Assembly (NCBI GenBank): GCA_030673645.1
Contig: DAOVIO010000007.1
Span: 1-64,000 of the forward strand
Direction of reading: 5' to 3'
DNA: 64,000 bases
From: JAGLSB01 sp023135955
GTDB lineage: Bacteria; Bacteroidota; Bacteroidia; Bacteroidales; GCA-2748055
Part shown: in pieces, positions 50,194 to 59,746 of the stretch
Position numbering within the stretch: position 1 is the first letter of the stretch
How the letters are laid out: the number at the start of each line of letters is the position of its first letter
The notes under the pieces: generated by a model
What the model was told of the DNA's origin: nothing
Databases searched by the model: none
Seen by the model: only the letters and a program-made list of their open reading frames with translations
Translations under genes and position numbers: made by a program

Positions 50194-51627
50194 TTATTTA
50201 CTCCTTCTTTTTTTCTTTTTTCTTTTCTGATTCTTGAAGTTCTTCTCAATTGACGAAAATGGAAAGTCAACATTGAAATATATATTTTTTGTCTCGCCTT
50301 TTGAGTTTTCCCCTAGTAGTACATCGAAATTATTATTTCGGACACTTTCCAAATGTTCTTCTATAACATCTAAATCAAGCTGATACATAATTTCATATTC
50401 ATGTTGAATATATGTTATTAGGAAAGAACTTTTTGTGCTATTTCCATCTCCGGTACCGGTGATAGCTTGTGAGAAACCATAATATTTAATCAGGTTATCA
50501 AGTTGAGAAAGATAATCTCCTTCAAGAGCTGCAATTTTTGCTAAGGGCCAATAAAGAGGAAAATCCACAGGAACAGAATCAAGTCTGTTTTTGGCATATT
50601 CTTTTAGTAAATTATAATTCTTGGTATTCCACAGCTCACTCATATTCATTGTACTATCTTCATAGGGAAGGTATGCCAGGTCTGTTGAGAATCCCAGATA
50701 AAACATTGCATAATCATCTAAGCCGAAATTTTGAAAGTCTGATCTAAAGTTTCTTAAGAGATTTGAGTAAAAGTATTCGCTTTGGGGATTCTGAATAGAG
50801 ATAATTATATTCTCTATATTCAAGAAATTGATATGATTGAATTTTACATCATTATTATGTTTCGTGAATTTCTCAATTTCAGTATTAGCAAGTAATTTGG
50901 AAAATGCTAAATAGTTAACAAACATCTCCTCTAATCCAGGTGTTTCCCAACCTTTTTCAAAATATTCTGTAGCCTTCTCATAGTCATTTTGATGAAAATA
51001 TCCCAGTCCGGCGGGCATATTTAATAAAACATAATCAGGATCCTTTTTTAAACCTGACAATGCAGTATAGATTGCCTCTTCGTACCGGGAAAGACCTATA
51101 TAAACAACAGATAGGGTATAATAGGCAACTGGATTTTCAGGTTCTGCAGATAAAGCTTTCTGAGCATAAACCAGAGCTGAATCCTGGCCATTCTCCTGAT
51201 CTAAATATATTATAGCGATTCTATTAAAAGCATTCTTATTTTTGTTGCTGACGGAATTAAATTTTTTGAAGTAATAAATTGCACTATCGGGCAAATTCAT
51301 AAGATCATAAGTGTTACCAATTTTATAGTAAATTTCTCCTTGATTATTGCTAAAGGCTAAGGCTCTATCATAGTATTCAAGTGCCTTACCTGGTTCTGAT
51401 GTCTTCAAAAAACAATCGCCTAGATTCTGACTATATATTGGATTGTAAGGATCCATCTGGTGTAAGCTGTCATACAACTGCCTGGCCATTTCAAATTCTT
51501 CATACAAAAATAATAAATGTGCTTGCTCCTCAAGCTCTGAATTTATTTGAGCTTTTAGATTGATTGTTTTTGATACAAGAAATAAAGTAATTATTAATGC
51601 TATGAGCCTATAATGGTTAGATTTCAT
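50194..51627 (-). CDS. Exported tetratricopeptide repeat protein
   Basis: 477 residues. Signal peptide 1-27 (ending NLKAQ). Residues about 30-240 form six or so TPR units, for example EFEMARQLYDSLHQMDPYNP, PGKALEYYDRALAFSNNQGEIYYKIG and SRYEEAIYTALSGLKKDPDY. The second half (about 240-460) has no recognised domain. The last 15 residues are almost all Lys and Arg (QKRKKKKRRSK). Probably a periplasmic interaction protein. The nearest genes give no functional clue. Confidence 0.82.
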   Translation of the reverse strand: MKSNHYRLIALIITLFLVSKTINLKAQINSELEEQAHLLFLYEEFEMARQLYDSLHQMDPYNPIYSQNLGDCFLKTSEPGKALEYYDRALAFSNNQGEIYYKIGNTYDLMNLPDSAIYYFKKFNSVSNKNKNAFNRIAIIYLDQENGQDSALVYAQKALSAEPENPVAYYTLSVVYIGLSRYEEAIYTALSGLKKDPDYVLLNMPAGLGYFHQNDYEKATEYFEKGWETPGLEEMFVNYLAFSKLLANTEIEKFTKHNNDVKFNHINFLNIENIIISIQNPQSEYFYSNLLRNFRSDFQNFGLDDYAMFYLGFSTDLAYLPYEDSTMNMSELWNTKNYNLLKEYAKNRLDSVPVDFPLYWPLAKIAALEGDYLSQLDNLIKYYGFSQAITGTGDGNSTKSSFLITYIQHEYEIMYQLDLDVIEEHLESVRNNNFDVLLGENSKGETKNIYFNVDFPFSSIEKNFKNQKRKKKKRRSK

Positions 51628-52100
51628 AAATATTTATGAGTCGATTAAATATTCTTTAAAATAGGAAACGTATATTTGGTGATAAAATTACTCAAAAATT
51701 GGTCTATGTAAATGCACATAACTCATTTATTCAAATAGTCATAGTTATGGGGATTATAATCTGAAGTGAAAGTGCCGTTACTTTCTAAGTTCCTTTAAAT
51801 AAGTGAGACTTTAATTTTGAGAAGTAAAATTATTTAATCGAATATATGCTGAACTTGGTTCAGTACTGATTCCGATTGCGAAGCAGATCGTGATCTAATC
51901 GAGTAATATTAACTTCGTTGAGCTCTTCCGGCCATGCCGGAATCGGTTCCCCGCAGCTTGCTGTGATAGGACATAATTTACCTATCATACCTCGGTAGCT
52001 CTGGTGAGAGGTAGTTGATATAAATCTTTGTAAATTCAATTTTTTTATAGAAATTTACTTCATAAATATTTAACTAATAAACAGTAAACTATAACAGATT
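51628..52100. other. Non-coding stretch with a run of hairpins
   Basis: 473 nt. Three hairpin-like structures follow each other: TTCCGGC/GCCGGAA (51926-51942, loop CAT), TGATAGG/CCTATCA (51964-51987) and an imperfect ACCTC/GAGGT pair near 51990-52013. A TATATTTG at 51671-51678 points towards the DUF1080 gene but is 420 nt from it. The hairpins resemble decayed intergenic repeats, though a structured leader RNA is possible. Confidence 0.5.
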
Positions 52101-52883
52101 ATGAAAAACTCAAAACTTTATTATTCGTTTTTATTTGCAACAGTATTAGCCATGTTTGTTTTCGTTGGATGCCAACCTAAAGCTGGTGGTGGCGAAAACG
52201 CTGATGATCAAACAGAAGAAGGTATGGAAGAAGCAGTAGAAGAAGAATGGATTGTCATGTTTGACGGCACAAGTACCGATGGTTGGAGAAAATATGGACA
52301 AGAAACATTTCCTGAGAGTGGATGGCTTATTGAAGATGATGCATTGAAATGTTCTGGTTCAGGGCATGGTGAAGCCGGCGGTTCTGGTGGAGATATTATT
52401 TTTGACCAGAAGTTCAAGGATTTCCATCTTAAAATGGAATGGAAAATATCAGATGGAGGGAATAGCGGAATATTCTACCTGGCTCAGGAGCTAGAAGGAG
52501 AACCTATATGGAAATCATCACCTGAAATGCAGATATTGGATAACCTAAAACATATTGATGCGAATCTTGGGAAAGACGGAAATCGTCAGGCAGGATCACT
52601 TTATGATCTTATTCCAGCTGTACCTCAAAATGCTGTGGCACCTGGTGAGTGGAACGAAATAGAACTCATGGTTTATCAGGGAACCGTTATTCATAAACAA
52701 AATGGTGAAGTTGTTCTTGAGTATCATTTAGGTACTCCAGATTGGAATGAAATGGTTGCAAATTCTAAATTTAAAGATTTTCCGGAATTTGGAAAGTATA
52801 AAGCTGGTTTCATCGGTCTGCAAGATCATGGAAACGATGTTTGGTTCAGAAATATCAGTATTAAAGATCTTAGCGTAGATTAA
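52101..52883 (+). CDS. DUF1080 lipoprotein, 3-keto-glycoside hydrolase-like, copy 1
   Basis: 260 residues. Lipobox FVGC near residue 24, an acidic linker (to about 48), then a DUF1080 jelly-roll domain: WIVMFDGTSTDGWRKYG, FKDFHLKMEWKISDGGNSGIFYLAQ, EMQILDN and GFIGLQDHGNDVWFRNISIKDL. Members of this family have been described as 3-keto-glycoside hydrolases in gut Bacteroides; whether this one has that activity is inference. A second copy lies at 54928-55665. Confidence 0.88.
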   Translation: MKNSKLYYSFLFATVLAMFVFVGCQPKAGGGENADDQTEEGMEEAVEEEWIVMFDGTSTDGWRKYGQETFPESGWLIEDDALKCSGSGHGEAGGSGGDIIFDQKFKDFHLKMEWKISDGGNSGIFYLAQELEGEPIWKSSPEMQILDNLKHIDANLGKDGNRQAGSLYDLIPAVPQNAVAPGEWNEIELMVYQGTVIHKQNGEVVLEYHLGTPDWNEMVANSKFKDFPEFGKYKAGFIGLQDHGNDVWFRNISIKDLSVD

Positions 52884-52907
52884 TCTTTGAGAAAATTGAA
52901 TTTATAG

Positions 52908-52939
52908 GCTCTGTTGTATTGCAACAGAGCTTTTTTTTT
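52908..52939 (+). terminator. Terminator after DUF1080 copy 1
   Basis: Arms GCTCTGTTG (52908-52916) and CAACAGAGC (52922-52930), then nine T. Confidence 0.9.
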
Positions 52940-53036
52940 GCTGCTAACTTGTTATTATGATTAAAAATTATTTGATCGAAATTTCCTCAAAAAAGTTTGA
53001 TGAGTTGATGTTTCTTACCCATAGCCCTGTACTAAA

Positions 53037-53984
53037 TCACTTTCGAAGTGTAGATCTAAATTCAGAAATATTTTTGGCAAGTCCGTCAATAAGTTTTTGT
53101 CTGGCTTCTATGCTGGTCCATGCAATATGAGGGGTAATGACTAATTTTTCCTTATCAATTAATTTGAGTAGAGGATTATCACTGTCTATTGGTTCATTTT
53201 CCATTACATCAATTCCTGCTCCACCAATGATATTTTCATTTAGAGCTTTTGCCAGGTCTTCTTCAACAATAATTCCACCCCGACCGGTATTTAATAAAAT
53301 GGCACAGGATCGCATTTTCTTCATAAGCTCAAAATTTATCAATGCTTTTGTTTGATCATTTAAAGGAGCATGAATACTGATAACGTCAGATGTGCTTAAT
53401 AGAGTGTCCAGATCAAAGCGCTTATAATTGATATTATTATTCATTCCTGAGGTTGAATAAAATGCGACTTCCATTCCAAAACCTTGAGCTATCTGGGCAA
53501 CTTTTCGACCTATGGTACCTAGCCCGATAATTCCCAATCTTTTACCGTTTAATTCCCAAAATGGGAATCCGAGATGAGTAAACATTTTCGATTTTGAATA
53601 TGCTCCCGATTTAACATAGTTATCGAAATAATACGGACGATTTACAAGATGTAATAAAAGTGTAAATGTTAGCTGGGCAACCGATTCGGTTGAATAGCCG
53701 ATTACATTTTTAACTTTGATTCCCTTAATAGCAGCATAATCAAGATCAATATTATTCATACCTGTGGCTGCCACACAAATAAGTTTAAGTTTAGGTAGAT
53801 TTTCTAAAGTATGTTTATTAAGTCTTACTTTATTTGTAATTATTACATCTTTATCCTTACACCTTTCTATAATGTCATTTTCATCTGTCGTCTCATAAAT
53901 CTCAAGCTTTCCTTGTTTTTCAAGTATCCTGAAATTCTGAACTTCCCCAACAGTTTTAGCATCTAAGAATACTATTTTTATCAT
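53037..53984 (-). CDS. D-isomer 2-hydroxyacid dehydrogenase
   Basis: 315 residues. NAD-dependent oxidoreductase that interconverts 2-oxo and D-2-hydroxy acids. The Rossmann motif GIIGLGTIGRKVA is near 150, and the catalytic residues lie in NTGRGG (Arg), IDVMENEP (Glu) and ITPHIAW (His). Glycerate or hydroxypyruvate reductase are possible exact roles. Isolated on the minus strand between DUF1080 copy 1 and a small peptide gene. Confidence 0.92.
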   Translation of the reverse strand: MIKIVFLDAKTVGEVQNFRILEKQGKLEIYETTDENDIIERCKDKDVIITNKVRLNKHTLENLPKLKLICVAATGMNNIDLDYAAIKGIKVKNVIGYSTESVAQLTFTLLLHLVNRPYYFDNYVKSGAYSKSKMFTHLGFPFWELNGKRLGIIGLGTIGRKVAQIAQGFGMEVAFYSTSGMNNNINYKRFDLDTLLSTSDVISIHAPLNDQTKALINFELMKKMRSCAILLNTGRGGIIVEEDLAKALNENIIGGAGIDVMENEPIDSDNPLLKLIDKEKLVITPHIAWTSIEARQKLIDGLAKNISEFRSTLRK

Positions 53985-54058
53985 AATAAATTTTTAATCT
54001 TTTATAAATTAGCAACTACCACTACTCCACAAATAATATCAATATCAAGCTGTATATT

Positions 54059-54139
54059 TTAATTTCTCTGGTTATCTAATGAATACACCACTATAGCAAA
54101 TAACAAAGTAATAAAAGTGTATCCATATACTTTCCTCAT
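54059..54139 (-). CDS. 26-residue putative single-pass membrane peptide
   Basis: A small frame with ATG at 54139 and TAA at 54059. The peptide starts MRKVYGY, has a hydrophobic centre TFITLLFAIVVY and ends SLDNQRN, the pattern of a one-helix membrane peptide with a positive N terminus. TACTTTTG on the minus strand at 54158-54165 fits the -7 element, leaving a leader of about 18 nt. It lies alone in a 426-nt gap between the 2-hydroxyacid dehydrogenase and the receiver gene. No named family recognised. The alternative is chance. Confidence 0.4.
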   Translation of the reverse strand: MRKVYGYTFITLLFAIVVYSLDNQRN

Positions 54140-54157
54140 TGTCATTTTCAATTTAAG

Positions 54158-54165
54158 CAAAAGTA
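54158..54165 (-). promoter_or_regulatory. -7 element for the 26-residue peptide
   Basis: The minus strand reads TACTTTTG. It has no other gene to serve, because the next minus-strand start downstream of it is the small frame at 54139. Confidence 0.4.
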
Positions 54166-54410
54166 GTATTATTTTCATTCATTCTAAATAAGGACAGATG
54201 TTTAATATTAACATGAATAAAATGAATTGGAAATTGTTGAAATATTGAAGATAATAAGAAGTGAAGGAAGTTGTTAAGTTAAAATCTTTTCAGTCATTGA
54301 ATTCGATACTTTTAGTTTAGTTTTGGATAAATTATTAGATTTTTTTAAATAAGAAGAATTAATGATTTCAACCAATATCATCACCCAGATTTCATAAGTA
54401 AATATCGATG
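54166..54410. other. Non-coding stretch
   Basis: 245 nt of AT-rich sequence downstream of the receiver gene. I see no structure in it. Confidence 0.5.
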
Positions 54411-54788
54411 TCAATTAATGAACCTTTCAAGAGAAGCTATCAATTCATCAACAATAATTGGTTTTGAAATATAGTCATCGCATCCTTCCTCTAATATATT
54501 TTCCCTATCGCCCTCTAAAGCATATGCAGTTTGAGCAACAACTGGCAGATTTTTCCGAATTTCTTTTATTTTTTTTGTTGCATAGAGCCCATCTTTTCCG
54601 GGTAGTTTGATATCCATTAATACGATATCTATCTTACTATTATTTTTTACAATGTTTATGCACTCTTCAGCAGTTTCACAAAGAATTAAATTCACTTCAT
54701 AAGATTCAAATATCTCAGAAAAGAACTTAGAACTATATTCATCATCTTCAACTATTAATATATATTTTCCATTAAATTTATTAATCAT
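54411..54788 (-). CDS. Stand-alone response-regulator receiver domain
   Basis: 125 residues, only a CheY-like receiver. Acidic pocket VEDDE at 14-18, phospho-acceptor Asp in IVLMDIKLPG near 58, Thr in VVAQTAYAL near 87, Lys in YISKP near 108. No output domain and no adjacent histidine kinase. The sequence resembles the receivers attached to hybrid kinases in this phylum, so it probably works with a kinase encoded elsewhere. Confidence 0.92.
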   Translation of the reverse strand: MINKFNGKYILIVEDDEYSSKFFSEIFESYEVNLILCETAEECINIVKNNSKIDIVLMDIKLPGKDGLYATKKIKEIRKNLPVVAQTAYALEGDRENILEEGCDDYISKPIIVDELIASLERFIN

Positions 54789-54927
54789 AGTAATATTGGA
54801 ATTTACTTTAAAGGTATAAGATATTTTTGTAATATCAATATCCCTTCATTATCTTTAAGCAAGTTCAATATCTAAATTGAATATATTAGAATTTGGGTTA
54901 AAGAACTTTAACGAAGATAATTTTATT

Positions 54928-55665
54928 ATGAAGATAATTAAGTATTTATTGATTTTACCTGTTTTTTGTGTTAGCCTATTTGGTCAGGCTGAAATTAAGG
55001 ATCCACTATTTACTGAAGTTTGGGGACCAGTTCCGGCTGTGGTTACTCCAGGAGAAGGAAGCAATCCGCCTTCAGACGCATTTGTTTTGTTCGATGGAAA
55101 AGACTTATCCCTTTGGATAGGTGACAATGATAAAGAACCAGCATGGGATATTAATAATGGAGTACTGACTGTAAAGCCTGGGACGGGTGGTATAAGGACA
55201 CGACAAGCCTTTGGAGATTGTCAGCTGCATATTGAATGGAAAACACCTGCTAAGGTAAAAGGTGAAGGACAGGGTAGGGGAAATTCAGGAATTTTTTTCA
55301 TGGGGCAATATGAAATTCAGATCCTGGATAATTACAATAATCGTACATACTCAAACGGACAGGCAGGTTCTGTATATAAAGATCATGCTCCTTTAGTAAA
55401 CGCTTGTAAAGCTCCGGATGAATGGCAGAGCTATGATATAGTATTTACTGCTCCGAAATTCGATGAAGATGGAACTTTGCTGAAAGAAGCAAGATTCACA
55501 GTTTTTCATAGTGGAATACTGATTCATAATAATGTAAAAGTAATGGGGATGACTGCATTTATCGGTTTACACTCTTATACTCCTCATCTAGACAGATTGC
55601 CGCTAGGTTTACAAGATCATGGTAATCTTGTCAGCTTCAGAAATATCTGGATAAGAGAGCTTTAA
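54928..55665 (+). CDS. Exported DUF1080 protein, copy 2
   Basis: 245 residues from the ATG at 54928, chosen because it opens the signal peptide MKIIKYLLILPVFCVSLFGQ; the frame is open to 54877. DUF1080 domain with AFVLFDGKDLSLWIGD, CQLHIEWKTP, GRGNSGIFFMGQYEIQILDN, SNGQAGSVYKDHAPL and the final GLQDHGNLVSFRNIWIREL. No lipobox, unlike copy 1, so probably soluble in the periplasm. It converges with the isochorismatase-like gene. Confidence 0.9.
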   Translation: MKIIKYLLILPVFCVSLFGQAEIKDPLFTEVWGPVPAVVTPGEGSNPPSDAFVLFDGKDLSLWIGDNDKEPAWDINNGVLTVKPGTGGIRTRQAFGDCQLHIEWKTPAKVKGEGQGRGNSGIFFMGQYEIQILDNYNNRTYSNGQAGSVYKDHAPLVNACKAPDEWQSYDIVFTAPKFDEDGTLLKEARFTVFHSGILIHNNVKVMGMTAFIGLHSYTPHLDRLPLGLQDHGNLVSFRNIWIREL

Positions 55666-55679
55666 TATTTTTGAGTTTT

Positions 55680-56249
55680 CTATTGCTGCAGAAACTCCTC
55701 GGCAGAGAGAACCTTGGCATAAGATTTTAATGTATTTAATGTTGAAGAATGAACATCTTTTGCAGGTGTAATATGTCCATTGAACTCCAAATCGCGGGTT
55801 GCACATGCATCATGGATAACACTACAATTAAATCCAAAGTCGACTCCTGCACGGGTTGCTGCTTCAAGACACATATGAGTTTGCATACCCAATAAAACCA
55901 GATTTTCAATATTATTTTCTTTAAGAAGAGCAAGTAGCTCTGTATCTCTAAAAGCATTAACCTCTGATTTTTCAACAATTATCTCATTATAAAGAGGCTC
56001 AACTATTTCATGGATTTCGCCACCATCTTTATGACGAACGTGAATAATTAACATATTGTTTTCCCGAAAATGATCAAGAATTTTAAAGGCTATTTTTGTT
56101 GCTTCTATATTTCCTTTTAAAGGCATTTTGTTCTGATCGAAATAGAACTCTTGAATATCAATTAAAATGAGAGCAGTATTTTCTGATTGCGAGAAAACCA
56201 AACTTCCGTTTAAAAAAAGTATTATAATGAATAATGTTCTGATTCTCAT
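55680..56249 (-). CDS. Exported isochorismatase-like cysteine hydrolase
   Basis: 189 residues. Signal peptide 1-20 (ending VFSQ). The catalytic triad of the family is visible: Asp in LILIDIQEF, Lys in IVEKSEVNAF and Cys in LLGMQTHMCLEAATRAG. These enzymes hydrolyse amides or vinyl ethers (nicotinamidase, isochorismatase and others). Export to the periplasm is uncommon for this family. The substrate is unknown. It lies between DUF1080 copy 2 and the rhamnosidase, 82 nt from the latter's end on the same strand. Confidence 0.85.
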   Translation of the reverse strand: MRIRTLFIIILFLNGSLVFSQSENTALILIDIQEFYFDQNKMPLKGNIEATKIAFKILDHFRENNMLIIHVRHKDGGEIHEIVEPLYNEIIVEKSEVNAFRDTELLALLKENNIENLVLLGMQTHMCLEAATRAGVDFGFNCSVIHDACATRDLEFNGHITPAKDVHSSTLNTLKSYAKVLSAEEFLQQ

Positions 56250-56331
56250 AATCGTTTTTTATATTAACAACGGAGAACTGATATAAGTTTCAAAAGAAAA
56301 GCTAATAAACAATATTTTTATGGATAGAGTT

Positions 56332-59073
56332 TTATTTGCTGTAATCTATTATAAACTGATAGCTACCTGAATTAAGATCTATATTAATAGTTCCTTCACT
56401 TATTTCAAACAGTTTAATTCCTTCGATTTCACTTGGTATTCCGGGCTCAATATTAACTTCCGACTCACATAATGTAAAACTTTCTGATTTGAGTGGAAGT
56501 ACCAGCGATGCAGAAGAATTTGCAGGAATCGTGATATTTATTTCAAACAAATCTTCGGACTTTTCCCATTCAGAAATAAGTTTTCCATAAGGTGTCTCAT
56601 AATTTACTTTTACCCAATCCAGACCTTCAGCAGGTTTGGGTGCGATAAGAATTTCTTTAAACCCAGGTTTTAGAGGTTTTATACCTCCCAGATGACTAAA
56701 ATACCACTCACTAACAGATCCTAATGCGAAATGATTTCTCGAATTCATACGATCGGGAGGCTCAGTGTCGCTATTCCATAATTCCCACATAGAGGTAGCT
56801 CCATTTTTTACCATGTATCCCCAGGATGGATAATCCTCAGAAATAGCAGTTTCAAATGCCAGCTGGTGGTAATTATTATCTGATAATACTGGAAGAAGAT
56901 AAGCTGTTCCTAAAAATCCGGTAGAAGGATGTTTTCCTTTTGCATTTACATCATCAGCAATGTTTTTTACAATTTGCGATTTGTATTCCTCAGGAGTTAA
57001 ACCAAAAGAGTAGGGAAGGAGGTTTGCGGTTTGAGTTCCTTCAGGATAATTAATATTTTTTTCATCAAAGAATTTATCATGGAAAGCATGCTTTATACTA
57101 TCAGCAAGTAAATTATAAAGCTTATTATCATTTTTATTATCAAGAATCTCGGCTGTATTTGCAAGAATCTTTGTGCTATAGTAATAATATGCTGCAGAAA
57201 TCGGTTCAGTAGGTGATGGCACTACAGATATCCAGTCGCCATAGCCTTCCCAATCACCTGCTTTTTTGCTCCAACGATAAATATGGTTTTCGCTCTTATT
57301 CCTCATATATTCTACCCAGGCTTTCATTCCGTTATAACTATCTGCCAATATCCTTTTGTCTCCATAGAATTTATACATCTGCATTGGAACAACAGTAACA
57401 GCATCTCCCCAACCTGCCTTAGAAGGTCCGTCAACTACAATTTGAGGATTTACATCATAAACGTATCCCGATTCATGCTGACTATCGGTGATGTCACGCA
57501 CCCATTTTGCGAAGAATTTAGCCATGTTCATATTATAAGAGGCTGTAGGAGCGAAAATCTGGGCATCACCCATCCATCCAAGACGTTCATCTCTTTGGGG
57601 ACAGTCGGTGGGAACAGAATGCATATTACCTTTTTGGCCATTCAAGATATTGCCCCAAATATTATTTAATAGATCATTTGAACACTCAAAATTACCTACT
57701 ACCGGAGCAGAAGAATAAAATCTAAGTCCGGTAAGCATATCCATTTCCGGTTTGTATTTCAGTCCTTCAACCTGAACATAACGGAAACCATGATATGTAA
57801 ATGAAGGTTCCCAGACTTCTTCCTCTTCACCTTTCATAATATAATAGTCTGTTGCCAGAGCCGAGCGTAAATTCTCTTGTGCAACTGTACCATCAGGATG
57901 AAGTAATTCAGCAAAGCGCTGAACAATAGTATCTCCATTACTCCCCTTGACCTTTATGCGAGTGAATCCAACCATGTTAATACCCATATCAAATACATAA
58001 ACTCCGGGATTAACTTCTGTAATTGAGACAGGAGAGATTTCATCTGCTATTCTTATTTCAGGCGCTTTCTGTGCAGATAGTTTTATTGTATCGATACTTA
58101 TTAATTCAACAGATGACCATTTAGAATCCTCAAGTCCTGCTTCTGACCAGGATTGGATTTCCAGTCGTGAATCATAAATTTCGCCATGATAAAGGGAATT
58201 CTCAACTATTGGAGATAGATTTGCTCTCCAGTCATTATCAGTGATTATTAATTCTTTTTCGCCGTTTTTATATTGAATATCTAATTGAGCAATAGCCATT
58301 AGAGGACCCTCGGAATATACTTGGGCACCACTCCATCCTAGTCCGCCGGACCACCACATATTTCCCAACATAATACCGATAGCATTATCACCTTCTAATA
58401 AATTTTCAGTAACATCATAAACCTGATATTGTACTCTTTTACGATAGTCTGTCCATCCAGGCGTTAACAGGTCATTTCCAATTTTTTCTCCATTAATAGA
58501 AAGTTTGTAATTCCCTAAACCACTAATGTAAATCCTTGCAGATATCGGTTCTGCTTTGAGTGTGAATTCTTTTCTAAGAAGAGTTGAACGGAGTAAGCTG
58601 CTTTTATTTGCTGGATCTTTTTCAGGAGTGTATGCTATCCATTTTGCAATCCATTCATTTTCATTAAGAAATGAAGTACTAAATTTTGAAATCTTTGAAG
58701 ATCCGGAAATTTCAACATTATTCGTTTTAATGCTAACATTCCAGAAATAATCTTTACCAGACTCCAGCTTTTCACCACCAAACTCTACAAAAACACTTTG
58801 GTCAGAACTTTGCCATCCGGAATTCCAAACATCTGCTTTTTTATTCTTCAAAAGAGAGGGTTTTGTAGCAACCAGAATTTTATATTCAGTTTGTTTTATA
58901 TCTCTTTGATTGCAATATAATTGCCAGGAAAATCTAGGGTTTTCAACATCCAGATTATTGGGTTCAGTGCTGTATTCAACCTTTAGATTTACGATCTTTT
59001 GTTTTGAATCAGGTTTACAAGCTGTGATAGTGAAAATAAATATCAAAACTAATAGATAAGATAAATTTTTCAT
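56332..59073 (-). CDS. Alpha-L-rhamnosidase, GH78 lipoprotein
   Basis: 913 residues. Lipobox ITAC near residue 19. Fibronectin-like and beta-sandwich domains (about 30-440) contain NPRFSWQ, ISGLGNYKLSINGEKIG, LLTPGWTDYRKRVQYQVYDV and FRYVQVEG. The (alpha/alpha)6 catalytic barrel (about 460-790) has the family signature TDCPQRDERLGWMGDAQ with its acidic catalytic residues, and MWELWNSD. A C-terminal beta domain includes WYFSHLGGIKPLKPGF. It removes terminal rhamnose from glycans or plant glycosides. No SusC/SusD pair is nearby. Confidence 0.92.
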   Translation of the reverse strand: MKNLSYLLVLIFIFTITACKPDSKQKIVNLKVEYSTEPNNLDVENPRFSWQLYCNQRDIKQTEYKILVATKPSLLKNKKADVWNSGWQSSDQSVFVEFGGEKLESGKDYFWNVSIKTNNVEISGSSKISKFSTSFLNENEWIAKWIAYTPEKDPANKSSLLRSTLLRKEFTLKAEPISARIYISGLGNYKLSINGEKIGNDLLTPGWTDYRKRVQYQVYDVTENLLEGDNAIGIMLGNMWWSGGLGWSGAQVYSEGPLMAIAQLDIQYKNGEKELIITDNDWRANLSPIVENSLYHGEIYDSRLEIQSWSEAGLEDSKWSSVELISIDTIKLSAQKAPEIRIADEISPVSITEVNPGVYVFDMGINMVGFTRIKVKGSNGDTIVQRFAELLHPDGTVAQENLRSALATDYYIMKGEEEEVWEPSFTYHGFRYVQVEGLKYKPEMDMLTGLRFYSSAPVVGNFECSNDLLNNIWGNILNGQKGNMHSVPTDCPQRDERLGWMGDAQIFAPTASYNMNMAKFFAKWVRDITDSQHESGYVYDVNPQIVVDGPSKAGWGDAVTVVPMQMYKFYGDKRILADSYNGMKAWVEYMRNKSENHIYRWSKKAGDWEGYGDWISVVPSPTEPISAAYYYYSTKILANTAEILDNKNDNKLYNLLADSIKHAFHDKFFDEKNINYPEGTQTANLLPYSFGLTPEEYKSQIVKNIADDVNAKGKHPSTGFLGTAYLLPVLSDNNYHQLAFETAISEDYPSWGYMVKNGATSMWELWNSDTEPPDRMNSRNHFALGSVSEWYFSHLGGIKPLKPGFKEILIAPKPAEGLDWVKVNYETPYGKLISEWEKSEDLFEINITIPANSSASLVLPLKSESFTLCESEVNIEPGIPSEIEGIKLFEISEGTINIDLNSGSYQFIIDYSK

Positions 59074-59133
59074 TGTAAGGTATTTTAGATTTTGAATTAT
59101 TTCTAAGAACGCGTTTGATATAATTATTAAACA

Positions 59134-59586
59134 CTACTGGCCAAGAGCCTTAATCCATTTTTCATCTGCTTTTATTATTTTCCTGGCTTTCAGATCAAAT
59201 AATGCTCCCTTGAAAATAGCTGTACTACATATTTCGCCATTTTCGTTTTTCATTTCCTGTGAAAAAATGTAAATTCGGTTTCCCTCAATTTTATTCTTTG
59301 TTATTATTGTTATGACTTCACCTAATTTAATTTCTCTCTTAAATTTTACTGTTACTTCTAAAATTACAGGGCCAATTGCCCTTTCCTTTACATATTGCCT
59401 CCCATAAAAAGTCCCCTCGAGTATTGCCCACCTTGCTTCTTCATAAAGATCCAGATATCTTGCATTATTAATGTGATTGTATTCATCAAGTAAGTCCTCA
59501 GTCACTTTAAATTTGTATATAAATTCTTTAGGTTTAGTGGATTTATAAGTTTCTGTATTGTTTATGTTTTCTTGATTCTTAGACAT
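59134..59586 (-). CDS. Acyl-CoA thioesterase-like hotdog protein
   Basis: 150 residues from the ATG at 59586 (MSKNQENINN). The frame is open to 59634, but a TATATTTG promoter element at 59632-59639 overlaps that longer start. Hotdog fold of the 4HBT group, with EYNHINNARYLDLYEEARWAIL, where the Asn/Asp/Glu residues form the usual active-site region. Cytoplasmic. The substrate is unknown. Confidence 0.85.
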   Translation of the reverse strand: MSKNQENINNTETYKSTKPKEFIYKFKVTEDLLDEYNHINNARYLDLYEEARWAILEGTFYGRQYVKERAIGPVILEVTVKFKREIKLGEVITIITKNKIEGNRIYIFSQEMKNENGEICSTAIFKGALFDLKARKIIKADEKWIKALGQ

Positions 59587-59631
59587 TAAAAATAAGATTA
59601 TGTAATTTACTAGAATATCATACTTGTATAA

Positions 59632-59639
59632 CAAATATA
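59632..59639 (-). promoter_or_regulatory. -7 element that decides the thioesterase start
   Basis: The minus strand reads TATATTTG, 45 nt before the ATG at 59586. Confidence 0.45.
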
Positions 59640-59746
59640 AGATTTTAGCTCATACATGAAATGAGTTCGACTAAATAATTTTGCTTCTCAAAATTAAAGT
59701 CTCACTGATTTAGTTTATGCTATGGTTCTATTTGCAAGGGTAATAC

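Noticed and set aside
51671..51678. TATATTTG element on the plus strand
   Set aside because: It fits the -7 consensus, but no gene follows within 420 nt and no small frame is convincing, so it is probably chance in AT-rich DNA.
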